Part shown: piece after piece, positions 14,101 through 26,100 of the stretch | Numbering within the stretch: position 1 is the stretch's first letter | Layout of the letters: each line of letters starts with the position of its first letter | Assembly: GCF_965363235.1 (NCBI RefSeq) | Contig: NC_134840.1 | Span: 86,400,916 to 86,464,915 of the forward strand | Reading direction: 5' to 3' | From: Mytilus galloprovincialis | Lineage: Eukaryota; Mollusca; Bivalvia; Mytilida; Mytilidae | Length of the DNA stretch: 64,000 nt | The notes under the pieces: generated by a model | The model's database searches: none | What the model was told of the DNA's origin: nothing | The model's input: the letters and a program-made list of their open reading frames with translations, nothing else | Position numbers and translations under genes: made by a program

Positions 14101-17100
14101 GAATAAAGATCTTCCAAGACAACGTGTTCGAGAGTTTGAGTTTAATACATGACTTTTTAAAACTTAATGGACGGAGCAGGATTATCTTACTCTTCCAGTT
14201 AACCATACATCATCACAGTTGCATTGGTTCTTGTTGCTCAGATTTTAAATTTCAATGATTTCGTCCGAGACCACAATTGTCGTCCCTTGATTTTCGTTAT
14301 TAGTCCCTAGTGATAACAGTGGGTTACTTGCCAATAATTTTTATACCCCTTCCAAATTTATTTCTCCTTGTTTAATGCCTCACAGTGTAAGTAGGGGGGG
14401 GGGGGGTGAAATTACACTGTAAAAAAATTTGGGTCCAGAATTTTACAGGAAAGTAGTGATTTGGTCCAGCTGAAAAAGGTTAAAAATTAGCACTTTGGAA
14501 GCTGTCAAAAGATTTCAAGACACCTTAAACACAAAATTGTCCATATTTTGAGTTAGACGCGATGAAGTTTTCTATAATTTTGATATAATTTGTCCCAAAA
14601 TTAGTACAACACACTGTAAAAGTTTCATTGAGAAAGCGCAGGTGGGATATTTTAAATTTTCATTTATGTTCTAAAAGAAATGCACTACGAATTAATTGTG
14701 TTCTCGGACCATTTGTTTTGTGGACTGTTGTGTATCTTGTTGTTTTTCATTCAGCTGCGGCTTTGTTGGTTTGTTTCAACCCTTTTTAGTGTGATTATCC
14801 TTTGGTACACTTTGCCTCTCTCTTATATATGATATCGCAATAATTACATATATGTAAGCGTTCATATACATTTATATGGATACAATATTGAATTAAAATA
14901 GATATAATAATTAGATGAGTGAAAAAAAGAAAATGAAGTAATAATTGTACGTGTGAGGAGTTGGCATTCTTATAAAAAAGAAGATGTGGTATTATTGCAA
15001 ATGAGACAACTATCCACAAAAGACCAAAATGACACAGACATTAACAGCATTAGGTCGTCGTACGGCCTTCAACAATGAGGAAAGCCCATACAGCATAGTC
15101 AGCTATAAAAGGCCCCGATAAGACAATGTAAAACAATTCAAACGAGAAAACTAACGGCCTTATTTATGTCAAAAAAATAAATGAAAAAACAAATATGTAA
15201 CACATAAACAAACGACAACCACTGAATATTCAGGCTCCAGACTTGGTACAGGCACATACATAAATAATGTGTATTTGTTTGTCGTATAGTGTTTTGTAAA
15301 TCAATGGTTTTCTCGTTTGAATAGTTTTATCATTATGTTAAATGGTGTCGGCGTTTGCTACATGTGGAAGTGCACACATTTACGACATGTTATTGCTTAA
15401 ACGCACAGTTTCTTCTTCCCGCTAATAATATATAGTCACCATTTGCACTTATATGCGAATTGTTTATGTGTTACATATTTGTTTTTTCATTTATTGTTTT
15501 GACATAAATAAGGCCGTTAGTTTTCTCGTTTGAATTGTTTTACATTGTCTTATCGGGGCCTTTTATAGCTGACTATGCTGTACGGGCTTTCCTCATTGTT
15601 GAAGGCCGTACGGTGACCTAATGCTGTTAATGTCTGTGTCATTTTGGTCTTTTGTGGATAGTTGTCTCATTTGCAATAATACCACATCTTCTTTTTATAA
15701 GAATGCCAACTCCTCACACGTACAATTATTACTTCATTTTCTTTTTTTCACTCATCTAATTATTATGTCTATTTTAATTCAATATTGTATCCATATAAAT
15801 GTATATGAACGCTTACATATATATAATTATTGCGATATCATATATAAGAGAGAGGCAAAGTGTACCAAAGGATAATCACACTAAAAAGGGTTGAAACAAA
15901 CCAACAAAGCCGCAACTGAATGAAAAACAACAAGATACACAACAGTCCACAAAACAAATGGTCCGAGAACACAATTAATTCGTAGTGCATTTCTTTTAGA
16001 ACATAAATGAAAATTAAAAAAATTCCACCTGCGCTTTCTCAATGAAACTTTTACAGTGTGTTGTACTAATTTTGGGACAAATTATATCAAAATTATAGAA
16101 AACTTCATCGCGTCTAACTCAAAATATGGACAATTTTGTGTTTAGGGTGTCTTGAAATCTTTTGACAGCTTCCGAAGTGCTAATTTTTAACCTTTTTCAG
16201 CTGGACCAAATCACTACTTTCCTGTAAAATTCTGGACCCAAATTTTTTTACAGTGTAATTTCACCCCCCCCCCCCCCCTACTTACAATGTGAGGCATTAA
16301 ACAAGGAGAAATAAATTTGGAAGGGGTATAAAAATTATTGGCAAGTAACCCACTGTTATCACTAGGGACTAATAACGAAAATCAAGGGACGACAATTGTG
16401 GTCTCGGACGAAATCATTGAAATTTAAAATCTGAGCAACAAGAACCAATGCAACTGTGATGATGTATGGTTAACTGGAAGAGTAAGATAATCCTGCTCCG
16501 TCCATTAAGTTTTAACAAGTCATGTATTAAACTCAAACTCTCGAACACGTTGTCTTGGAAGATCTTTATTCCAAGGGGGTCCTTAATAGTTGCTTTTTGA
16601 TAATCCTATAAGGAGTTTATAATTTAACTCCTTGCGAACACTTTCATAAGGAACGAAAATTCCCATCTGCATCTTTTTGAAAAGATTGCAAATATTGTTT
16701 AAATTAAATAGGGTATCCCATTTCAAACCCAGCGTCTCGGAAAATCTCATTTTAGGGCACTAGACAATGATTAAATGTAGTAATTCGATAATAATACATG
16801 GATTTCTCGCGAAAACATCGTTAAGGCGAACTTTAAAGTTTGTCTTGGCTGATTGAAGAAATTTCACAATAAAAACTGAAACGCAAAAACGCATAAAGAT
16901 GTTTAGTCAGGACAATAACTTATATAAAACAACAGCAGAAATACATATAATGTATCACCAATGTAGGTTGTAAAATACTGTAGGTGATACTTAAACGTAA
17001 TGTTCTATTTATTTCTTTTGTCATTAAGGGGACTGGAGGGTATTAATCCATTATTTTTTAAATATACATGTAGGATTTTGCTTGTTTTTCTATAGATGAA

Positions 17101-20100
17101 CTTTTATCATATACTAAATAGAAAAATCAAATAAAAACATGGGGTTATCGTTCACTTAAGCTCACAATCTGCCCTCGAAAGAAGCAACCATTTTTGTTAA
17201 GGTACTTTTTTTAAGTTGAACTAATAGGAGAAATAGAGAGATATATATATCGAAATAAAAAAAGAACTAAATTACAGAAATCGATTTAATTTTACAACTG
17301 TTTAGTTTACGTAAAGCATATTTGAAAAATATCTATAGGTCACCGATGAGTTGAAAAAGACATTTTAATTCTGATGCCAAAACAAAATGTCATTATTGCA
17401 CTAAAGGGAGACAATTTGGAGCCTTTACAGTGATATAAACATTTGAAAAATAAATCTGAGGCCAAAATCATTCGATTTTTTGGGTTGATTTTTGAGCCAA
17501 TTCTTAAAGTTATAACTAATAGTGTAATAATTAAATTTGTAATGAAAACAAAAATGATAAAATTTTTGCTGAAATTACCCTCGAGCCTCCGAAAGAGCAA
17601 GTATTGCACAAAAAAAAAAGGAATCATCCTTTAACGGAAACAACTCTTGAAATCATCGGCTATTCGTCGATGACTAAAGGCTATTTATTTCTGAAATCTA
17701 AATTTTGTTTTGCTGTTCTGAGTGTTCAAGATGTTACATGCAGCTAAAATATTGGTAAAACCTTTGAAAAAATATTGATCTGTATAAAATTTACACAAAA
17801 GTAAACGAATGAAAGCCACTGGAATGCAGTCCAGGACTCGGATAAATAAGCACATTTAAACAAGAGTGCACACACTGAAATGTCTCGCCTACTTTACTCA
17901 TCATTAATATTATGTTGATAGCCCTAAGTATAAAGATTTATTACAACTGCCACATAAGCTTAACATTAACCAAGATAGCTAAACAAAGACCAAATGAATT
18001 ATGAAAATGAGGTAAAGGTCAGACGAACCATACCAGGCAGACATGAACAGCTAACAATTCTTCGATACAACAAATATACTTGACCTATTACTTATAGTTT
18101 AAGAAAAACAGACCAAAACACAAAAACTTAACACTGTGCAATGAACCGTGAAATTGAGGTCATGGTCAAATAAAACCTGGGAGACTTATATATAGATCAT
18201 AAGATATTTTCATGCACCAACTATAGTGACCTTTGGCATATAATATTAGATAAAAAGACCAAAACTCAAAAACTGAACTTTGACCACTGAACCATGAAAA
18301 TGAGGTCAAGGTCAGATGATATCTTCCCGCTAGACATGTACACCTTACAATCATTCCATACAACAAATATTGTAGACTCATTGCATAAAGTATGAGAAAA
18401 ACAGACCAAGACAGAAAAATTTAACTATAACCACTGAACCGTGAAAATGAGGTCAAGGTCAGATGACACCTACCAGTTGGACATGTACACCTTACAGTCC
18501 TTCCATACACCGAATATACTAGCCCTGTTGCTTATAGTATCTGAGATGTGGACTTGACCACCAAAACTTATTCTAACCTTTGTTCACTGATCCACGAAAT
18601 GAAGTCGAGGTCAAGTGAAAACTGTCTGACGGGCATGAGTACCTTGCAAGGTACGCACATACCAAATATAGTTATCCTATTACTTATAATAAGAGAGAAT
18701 TCAACATTACAAAAATTCTGAACTTTTTTTTCAAGTGATCACTGAACCATGAAAATGAGGTCAAGGACATTGGACATGTGACTGACAGAAACTTCGTAAC
18801 ATGCGGCATATATATACAGAGTATGAAGCATCCAATTCTTCCACCTTCTAAAATAATAAGCTTTTCAGAAGTTAACTTACGCCGCCGCCGCCGCCGGATC
18901 ACTATTCATATGTCGAGCTTTCTGCAACAAAAGTTACAGGCTCGACTAAAATGACAGGTTATATGAACTGAGTGGCAATAAAAGCACAAGTCTAACATTT
19001 GCTTTTTAAAAAATTAAAATCTTTATTTAAAATGGTCATCTTTAACCAAACAAAAATTGAATATGAAAATTTACAATTCCAACAATAGATCGATATTAAA
19101 CAGAAATGTTTCATTATCATTTTTCGGCTACAATTGGTATATGAACCATCCAAATGTCAAAATATCAACATAGAGTATTTACAAAGAATGTTTCTGTTAT
19201 GTTGTGCAACTAAATCTCTACAGCAAATGGTAGTGACAACACTAGATGTTAATTAGGATCCAGCGAAAAGCCAGGCTTTTGTCCACGAAGGTAGCAAATT
19301 GTCGGTGTGACTATCGCTGACGGCTTTTGGTAACACACGATATGGTTGTTGGTCATGTTGTTATCACCAAGGGAAGGTCATCGTGCTCTTAATTTCCACA
19401 CAAACTGATATAGCTCCAAAGGTTTAACAATGAACACCAATGGACACTCATGTCAATTGGAAGGCCACGCGGAATCAATATCGGAGATGTTAAAGACAAA
19501 TGCATCGGTCATGCTGGGCTTTTGTTGCTTAATGTCTAAATGGACATGGCCTATAATTAAAAGATCCTTTTGCGGAATTTGTGGATTATTTGGTCAACTG
19601 TATACAGTCTACGAGCAATTGCATCCTGGGAAAAGCCTCATTAGATAAACCCCAATTTGTTTGTAATTGGTTGTCAGAAAGACCTGGCATATAGTCTTAT
19701 ATTTATTGAACTTACTTACTTACAATAAGGGATAAGCCAGCGAGTAAGTCAGCAAAGGGTTAGGGAAGTACCTTGGTATATAAAAAAGTCGAAATAAACA
19801 ATTGCCGGCTGGCCAAGAGATTCTCCACGTGGGGTATGATGCCAGAGGTAGAAGTAGGCATTGCCTTAAAAAATGCACAGATAACTCAGGCCCAAGACCC
19901 GTACGAGTTTGACAACAATGAATTAAAAGGGTAAGGTGGTACCTCTGTTTGCAACGAAGTCGAAATACACTTTAATAATTGCCGGCTGGCCAAACTAAAA
20001 GATTCTCCACGTAGGCCATTTTACCAGAGATAGAGGAGGGCATTGCCATACAAATTTCTTATAGCACTTATGCCCTAGACCCGTACGAGTTTGACAATAA

Positions 20101-23100
20101 AGGGGGAGATGGTACCTCTGTTTACAACAAAGTCGAAATAAAGTATTGCCGGCTGGCCAAACTAAGAGGTTCTCCACGTAGGCCATTTTACCAGAGATAG
20201 ATATGGTAATTGCCTTTAAAATGGCATATAACACTAATTCCAAAGACCTGTACGATTTTGCCTGCAAGGGGTTAAAAATAAAAGGTGTTACCTTTGTTTA
20301 CAACGAAGTCGAAATAAACCTCTACCTCTGGTATAACGATCCACGTAGAGAATCCCGGAGTTTGGCCTACCGGCTACAGTTATTTTGACTTTAATGTGAA
20401 CAGAGGTACCACCTCCTCATTTTAGCTCTTTACTGACAAACTCGTACGGGTATATGCCATATAAGTGCTATAGGCTATTTTAAAGGCAATGACCACCTAT
20501 ACCTCTGGTAGCATGGCCCATGTGGTGAATCTCGTAGTTTGAACAGCCGGTAATATTTCATAACGACTTTGCGATATACTAGAATACCCTCCTTTCCTTT
20601 TGCTGGCATAAGTGCTATAAACCATTTTAAAGGCAAGGCCCACCTCTACCTCTGGTATCATGATAAACGTGGATCATCTTTTATTTTTGGCCATCCGGCA
20701 ATAGTTTATTTCGACTTTGTTATATACCAGGGTACCCTCCTTACCCTTTGCTGACAAACTCGTACAGATCAATGGAATAAGAAGTATGGGCCATTTTTGA
20801 TGCAATGTCCACCACTACCTTTGTTATAATGGCCTATGTGGAGAATTTCTTTGTTTGGCCAGCCGGCAATAATTCATTTCGACTTCGTTGTAAACATAGA
20901 TACCACCTCCCCCTTTTAACACTTTGCTGAAGCACTGGTACGGGTCTACGGCATAAGTGGCCATTTTTGAGGCTATGGCCACTTCTACCTCTGGTATCAT
21001 GGCCCATGTGGAGAATCTCTTCCTTTAGCCAGCCAGCAATAGTTTATTTCGACTTTGTGATATATTTAGGTACCCCCCTTACCCTTTGCTGATTAACCTA
21101 CACGGGTCTGGGACATACGTGTTATGGCTATGTTAGAGGTAATGCCTACCTCATCCTTTGATATAATACCCCGCGTATAGAATCTCTTAGTAAGGCCAGT
21201 CGGCTTAATTTATATTTTCGTTTTAAAAAGAGGCATCGCATCCCCCTTTAACCTTTTGCTGACAAACTCGTACAGGTCTAGGGCGTTAGTTTTATCAGCC
21301 ATTTAAAAGGCAATGCACACATTTAACCTAGGATTAATGGCCAACTTGGAGAATCTCGTACTTAAGCAAGCCGGCAATAATTTATTTCGACTTCTTTGTA
21401 AACAGAGGTTCCAACTCCCTTTTAAACCCTTTGATAATACCGCGTACTTCTCTAAGGAATAAGTGATTTAGGCCATTTTAGAGGCAATGACAACCTCTAC
21501 CTCTGGTATCATGGCCCACGAGGAGAATCTCTTAGCCATCCAGCAATAGTTTAGTTCGACTTTATTATATACTAGGGTACCAACCTTACATTTTGCTGAC
21601 TATTTCGTACGGGTCTAGTTCATACGTGCTCATGGTCATTTTATAGAGGCAATCCCTTCCTCTACCTCTCATATCATGGCCCGCGTGGATAATTTCTTAG
21701 TTTAGCCAGCGGACAACAGTTTATTTCAACTTCGTTATATACCGGGCTAATTCATCCCCCTTTTAACTCATTGTTGACAAACTCGTTCGGGTCTATAGCA
21801 TAAGTGCTATGAGCCATTTTTAAGAGATTGACTACTCCAACATCTAGTATAAGGGCGCACCTAAAAATGTCTTAGTTTGGGCAGCCGTCACTATTTTTGG
21901 TGGACTGTGTGATATACTAGAGTATTCCCCTTACCCTCTTCTGACCAACTCGTACGGGTCGAGGACATAAGTGCCATGGCCCATGGACCATTTAAGAGGC
22001 ACTGCCTACCTATACCTCTGGTATAATGGCCAACGTGGAGAATCTCTTAGTTTGAAGAGCTGGCAATAATGAGGTTTATTTTTACCTCGTGATATACCGG
22101 CGAAACTCATGCCCCTTTTAATTCGTTGCTGATAAACTCGTGTAGATCCAGGACAAAAGTGCTATAAGCCATTTATAAGGGTTTGACTACCTCTTCTTCT
22201 GGTATAATGGCCTACCTGGAGTATGTCTTAGTTTAGCCAGCTTTCAATAGTTGTTTTTTTAGACTTAGGGATATACAAGAGTATTCCCCTTGCCCTCTGT
22301 TGACCAACACCTACGGGTCTAGGATATTAGTGCTTCGAGCCATTTTAGAGGTAATGCGATATATTGTAAAACACATGAAATTTCATGTACAAATCATTTA
22401 TAATGTGAGTATGGTCTGTATTTAACTCCTAAAAGGACATGGTATTTTGAAGTTCAAAATGAAACCTGCCAAAAATATACACATTTTATATCGGACATAA
22501 AGCAAAATTATCGGACAAAAAGCAAAACGGACAAAAAGCAACGGACAAAAAGCAAAAGTTTCGGACAAAAAGCAAAATAATCGGACAAAAGGCAAAACGG
22601 ACAAAAAGCAACGGACAAAAAGCAAAAGTTTCGGACAAAAAGCAAAATAATCGGACAAAAGGCAAAACGGACAAAAAGCAACAGACAAAAAGCAAAAGTT
22701 TCGGACAAAAAGCAAAATTATCGGACAAAAAGCAAAAGCGGACAAAAAGCGAATTGCGGACAAAAAGCACCGTATCAGACATTCAACAGATTACAGATGG
22801 AAACTTAGACCATAAGCCTTTCATATACATTGTACAACAAGATGCTCTGCAGGGCACAGCTTTATAAGACCACAGAGTTCGAACCCTGAACAGTTGGGGT
22901 AAGTATGGACACAACATTCAGACTTGATACAGCTCTGAATTTGGATTGTGATTAAATAGTTGACACAACATAGGTTTCTGACACAGAATGAATGTGTACA
23001 AGAACTTAAACTGAAAAACTTAAAAATTTTAAATTGGACATTTACCTATTATGGTCCAATATCCAAAATCTTAATACATGGTTAGATTCAGCATATTCAA

Positions 23101-26100
23101 TTTTGGACCCTTTAGACCTCAATGTGGACCAATTTGATAACCGGGCCCAAATATCAAAAATCTAACTACATGGTTAGATTCAGAATATATATAAAAAAAA
23201 AACCATATATTCAATTTTTGTTGAATTCACACAAAGTTTAATTTTGGATCCCGATTTTGACCAACTTGAAAACAGGGCCTATAATCAAAAATCTAAATAC
23301 ATGTTTACATTCAGCATATCAAAGAACCCCAAGGAATCAATTTTTGTTGATATCAAATAAAGTTTAATTTGGACCCCAATTTGGACCAACTTGAAAACTG
23401 GGCCCATAATCAAAAATCTAAGTACATGCTTAGATTCAGCATATCAAAGAACCCCAAGAATTCAATTTTTCGTTGAAATCAAACAAAGTTAAATTTTGGA
23501 CCCCGATTTGGACCAACTTGAAAACTGGGCCCATAATAAACCAGATGCTCCGCAGGGCGTAGCTTTATACGACCGCAGAGGTTGAACCCTGAACGGTTGG
23601 GGCAAGTATGGACACAACATTCAAGCTGGATTCAGCTCTAAATTTGGATTGTGATTAAATAGTTGACACAGCATAGGTTTCTGACACAGAATGAATGTGT
23701 TCTAATGAACTTAAAATTTTTGTTTTCTCTTAGAGCAATTCACTATGCTGTTGAATATTAATCCTCTCAAAAAAATGTTTGAAGAAATTTTCTTTTTTAA
23801 TTATGAAATTTCAAATGAGAAAAATTGAACAATTTTTTTAATCACATCCCCCTTTCCCTTATTCCAAAACTAATCTCAATTAAAATTTCTAATGGAGTTT
23901 GCAACAATAACTACTCATTTAAATACATCATAAAATATTAAGATGTAAAAAAACTGCTTGTTATCACTGAATGGTAAAGATTATTTTAATTTATCAGTTG
24001 GTAGTAAAAAGTGAATATACATTGTATATTGTATATAACAAAGATTTAAGTTGATTCTGGACAAAGAAAGATAACTCCAATTAAAAAAAAATCTTGCTAT
24101 TCCACAATATTTTGCAATTAGATATTTCTTGCTTACTATTCTGGACAAAGAAAGATAACTCTAATTAAAAAAAAATTTGCTATTTCACAATATTGTGCAA
24201 TTAGATATTTCTTGCTATTGCGCAATACTGTGCAATTGAAAAGACTTGCTATTGCACAATACTTAATATAATAATTTTAGATCCTGATTTGGACCAACTT
24301 GAAAACTGGGCCCATAATAAAAAATCTAAGTACATTTTTGGATTCAACATATCAAAGAACCCCAAGATTTCAATTTTTGTTAAAATCAGACTAAGTTTAA
24401 TTTTGGACCCTTTGGACTTTAGTGTAGACCAATTTGAAAACAGGACCAAAAATGAAGAATCTACATACACAGTTAGATTTGGTATATCAAAGAACCCCAT
24501 TTATTCAATTTTTGATGAAATCAAACAAAGTTTAATTTTGGACCCCGATTTGGACCAACTTGAAAACTGGGCCAATAATCAAGAATCTAAAGACATTTTT
24601 AAATTCAGCATATCAAAGAACCTAACTGATTCATTTTTTGTCAAAATCAAACTAAGTTTAATTTTGGACCCTTTGGACCTTAATGTAGACCAATTTGAAA
24701 ACAGGACCAAAAGTTAAGAATCTACATACACAGTCATGACAGTTAGATTCGGCATATCAAAGAACCCCAATTATTCAATTTGGATGAAATCAAACAAAGT
24801 TTAATTTTGGACCCTTTGGGCCCCTTATTCTGTTGGGACCAAAACTCCCAAAATCAATACCAACCTTCCTTTTATGGTCATAAACCTTGTGTTTAAATTT
24901 CATAGATTTCTATTTACTTATACTAACGTTATGGTGCGAAAAACCAAGAAAAATGCTTATTTGGGTCCCTTTTTGGCCCCTAATTCCTAAACTGTTGGGA
25001 CCTAAACTCCCAAAATCCATACCAACCTTCCTTTTGTAGTCATTAACATTGTGTTTAAATTTCATTGATTTCTATTTACTTAAACTGAAGTTATTGTGCG
25101 AAAACCAAGAATAATGCTTATTTGGGCCCTTTTTTGGCCCCTAATTCCTAAACTGTTGAAACCAAAACTCCCAAAATCAATCCCAACCGTTCTTTTGTGG
25201 TCATAAACCTTGTGTCAAAATTTCATAGATTTCTATTAACTTAAACTAAAGTTATAGTGCGAAAACCAAGAAAATGCTTATTTGGGCCCTTTTTGGCCCC
25301 TAATTCCTAAAATGTTGGGACCAAAACTCCCAAAATCAATACCAACCTTCCTTTTGTGGTCATAAACCTTGTGTTAAAATTTCATAGATTTACATTCACT
25401 TTTACTAAAGTTAGAGTGCGAAAACTAAAAGTATTCGGACGACGACGACGACGCAGACGACGACGCCAACGTGATAGCAATATACGACGAAAATTTTTTC
25501 AAATTTTGCGGTCGTATAAAAATCTAAGTACATGTTTAGATTCAGCATATCAAAGAACCCCAAGAATTTAATTTTTGTTAAAATCAAACTAAGTATAATT
25601 TTGGACACTTTACACCTTAATGTAGACCAATTTGAAAACGGGACCAAAAATTAAGAATCTACATACACAGTTAGATTCGGCATATCAAAGAACCCCAATT
25701 ATTCAATTTTTGATGAAATCAAACAAAGTTTAATTTTGGACCCTTTGGGCCCTTAATTCCTAAACTGTTAGGACCAAAACTCCCAAAATCAATACCAACC
25801 TTCCTTTTGTGGTCATAAACCTTGTGTTTAAATTTCATAGATTTCTATTTGCTTAAACTAAATTCATAGTGCGAAAAACCAATGTGTCTTCGAACAATGA
25901 CAACGACACCAACGTCATACCAATATACGATTTCGGTCGTATAAAAACCAGCTCTTCTGATATATTAATCAAGGTGGTCAACACTGACAGATTTATAGCG
26001 TCAATTTGTTTCACATTCTGTGATTCATTTTTCAGTCAAGACAAAACCATCAATGGTGAATCAGATTTTCCCCCTTTAGGGTATTTCTTTTGCAAGTATT

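Larger units (their letters stand above)
8051..15212 (+). repeat. left arm of the palindrome
   Basis: Pairs with 15459-22777. Coordinate sums of matching points are 30828 at the outer end, 30808 through the middle and 30670 near the centre, so the arms are collinear with a few small indels and one indel of about 138 bp. Confidence 0.92.
8051..22777. mobile_element. giant foldback element (14.7-kb palindrome)
   Basis: The left arm 8051-15212 and right arm 15459-22777 are reverse complements of each other over about 7.2 kb. Spans sampled in both arms are identical or nearly so (for example 11160-11378 against 19430-19648, and 11906-12124 against 18684-18902). The ends read TGATACGGTG and CACCGTATCA, flanked by the direct repeat GACATT. 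Arm layout from outside in: 70-bp tandem array, about 168-bp dimeric satellite with an internal orientation switch, a unique segment, about 148-bp tandem array, unique sequence, then dispersed repeats. No transposase, integrase or polymerase motif is visible, so it is non-autonomous if mobile. The layout recalls foldback elements (Drosophila FB and Galileo, sea-urchin TU). The 6-bp duplication is more like integrase-type elements such as Polintons. Confidence 0.8.
15459..22777 (-). repeat. right arm of the palindrome
   Basis: Reverse complement of 8051-15212. It contains the mirrored arrays at 22488-22777 (70-bp unit), about 19735-22350 (168-bp satellite, orientation switch near 20325) and about 17958-18820 (148-bp array). 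It is about 157 bp longer than the left arm, mostly from one segment at 16842-16982. Confidence 0.92.
22838..25942 (-). mobile_element. older Helentron-like element, interrupted
   Basis: Read on the minus strand, it starts near 25942 with TATACGACCGAAAT. It ends near 22838 with a subterminal TGTGGTCTTATAAA followed by the hairpin GCTGTGCCCTGCAGAGC. Between them lie about 125-bp units (TTTGGACCAACTTGAAAAC, CAAAAATCTAA(G/A)TACATG, ATATCAAAGAACCCCAA). It is split by the younger element at 23541-25517. Without that insert it is about 1.1 kb. It has no Rep/helicase coding and is non-autonomous. Confidence 0.7.

Noticed and set aside
8051..22777. Polinton/Maverick identity for the palindrome
   Set aside because: Size and 6-bp duplication fit, but no polymerase, integrase, protease, ATPase or capsid frame is visible and the arms are far longer than usual. 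Kept only as a possible source of mobilisation.
8051..22777. LTR retrotransposon pair based on TG...CA ends
   Set aside because: The repeats are inverted and not direct, and there is no gag-pol, primer-binding site or polypurine tract.
24289..24717. 142-codon frame (and its twin at 29373-29801) that looks conserved between copies
   Set aside because: The frame consists of repeated 125-bp units inside a non-autonomous element. Preservation follows from recent copying, and no domain is recognisable.
25356..25571. Arginine-rich frame (RRRRRRRRR) as a nuclear protein segment
   Set aside because: It is the GAC microsatellite of the rolling-circle element read in one frame.
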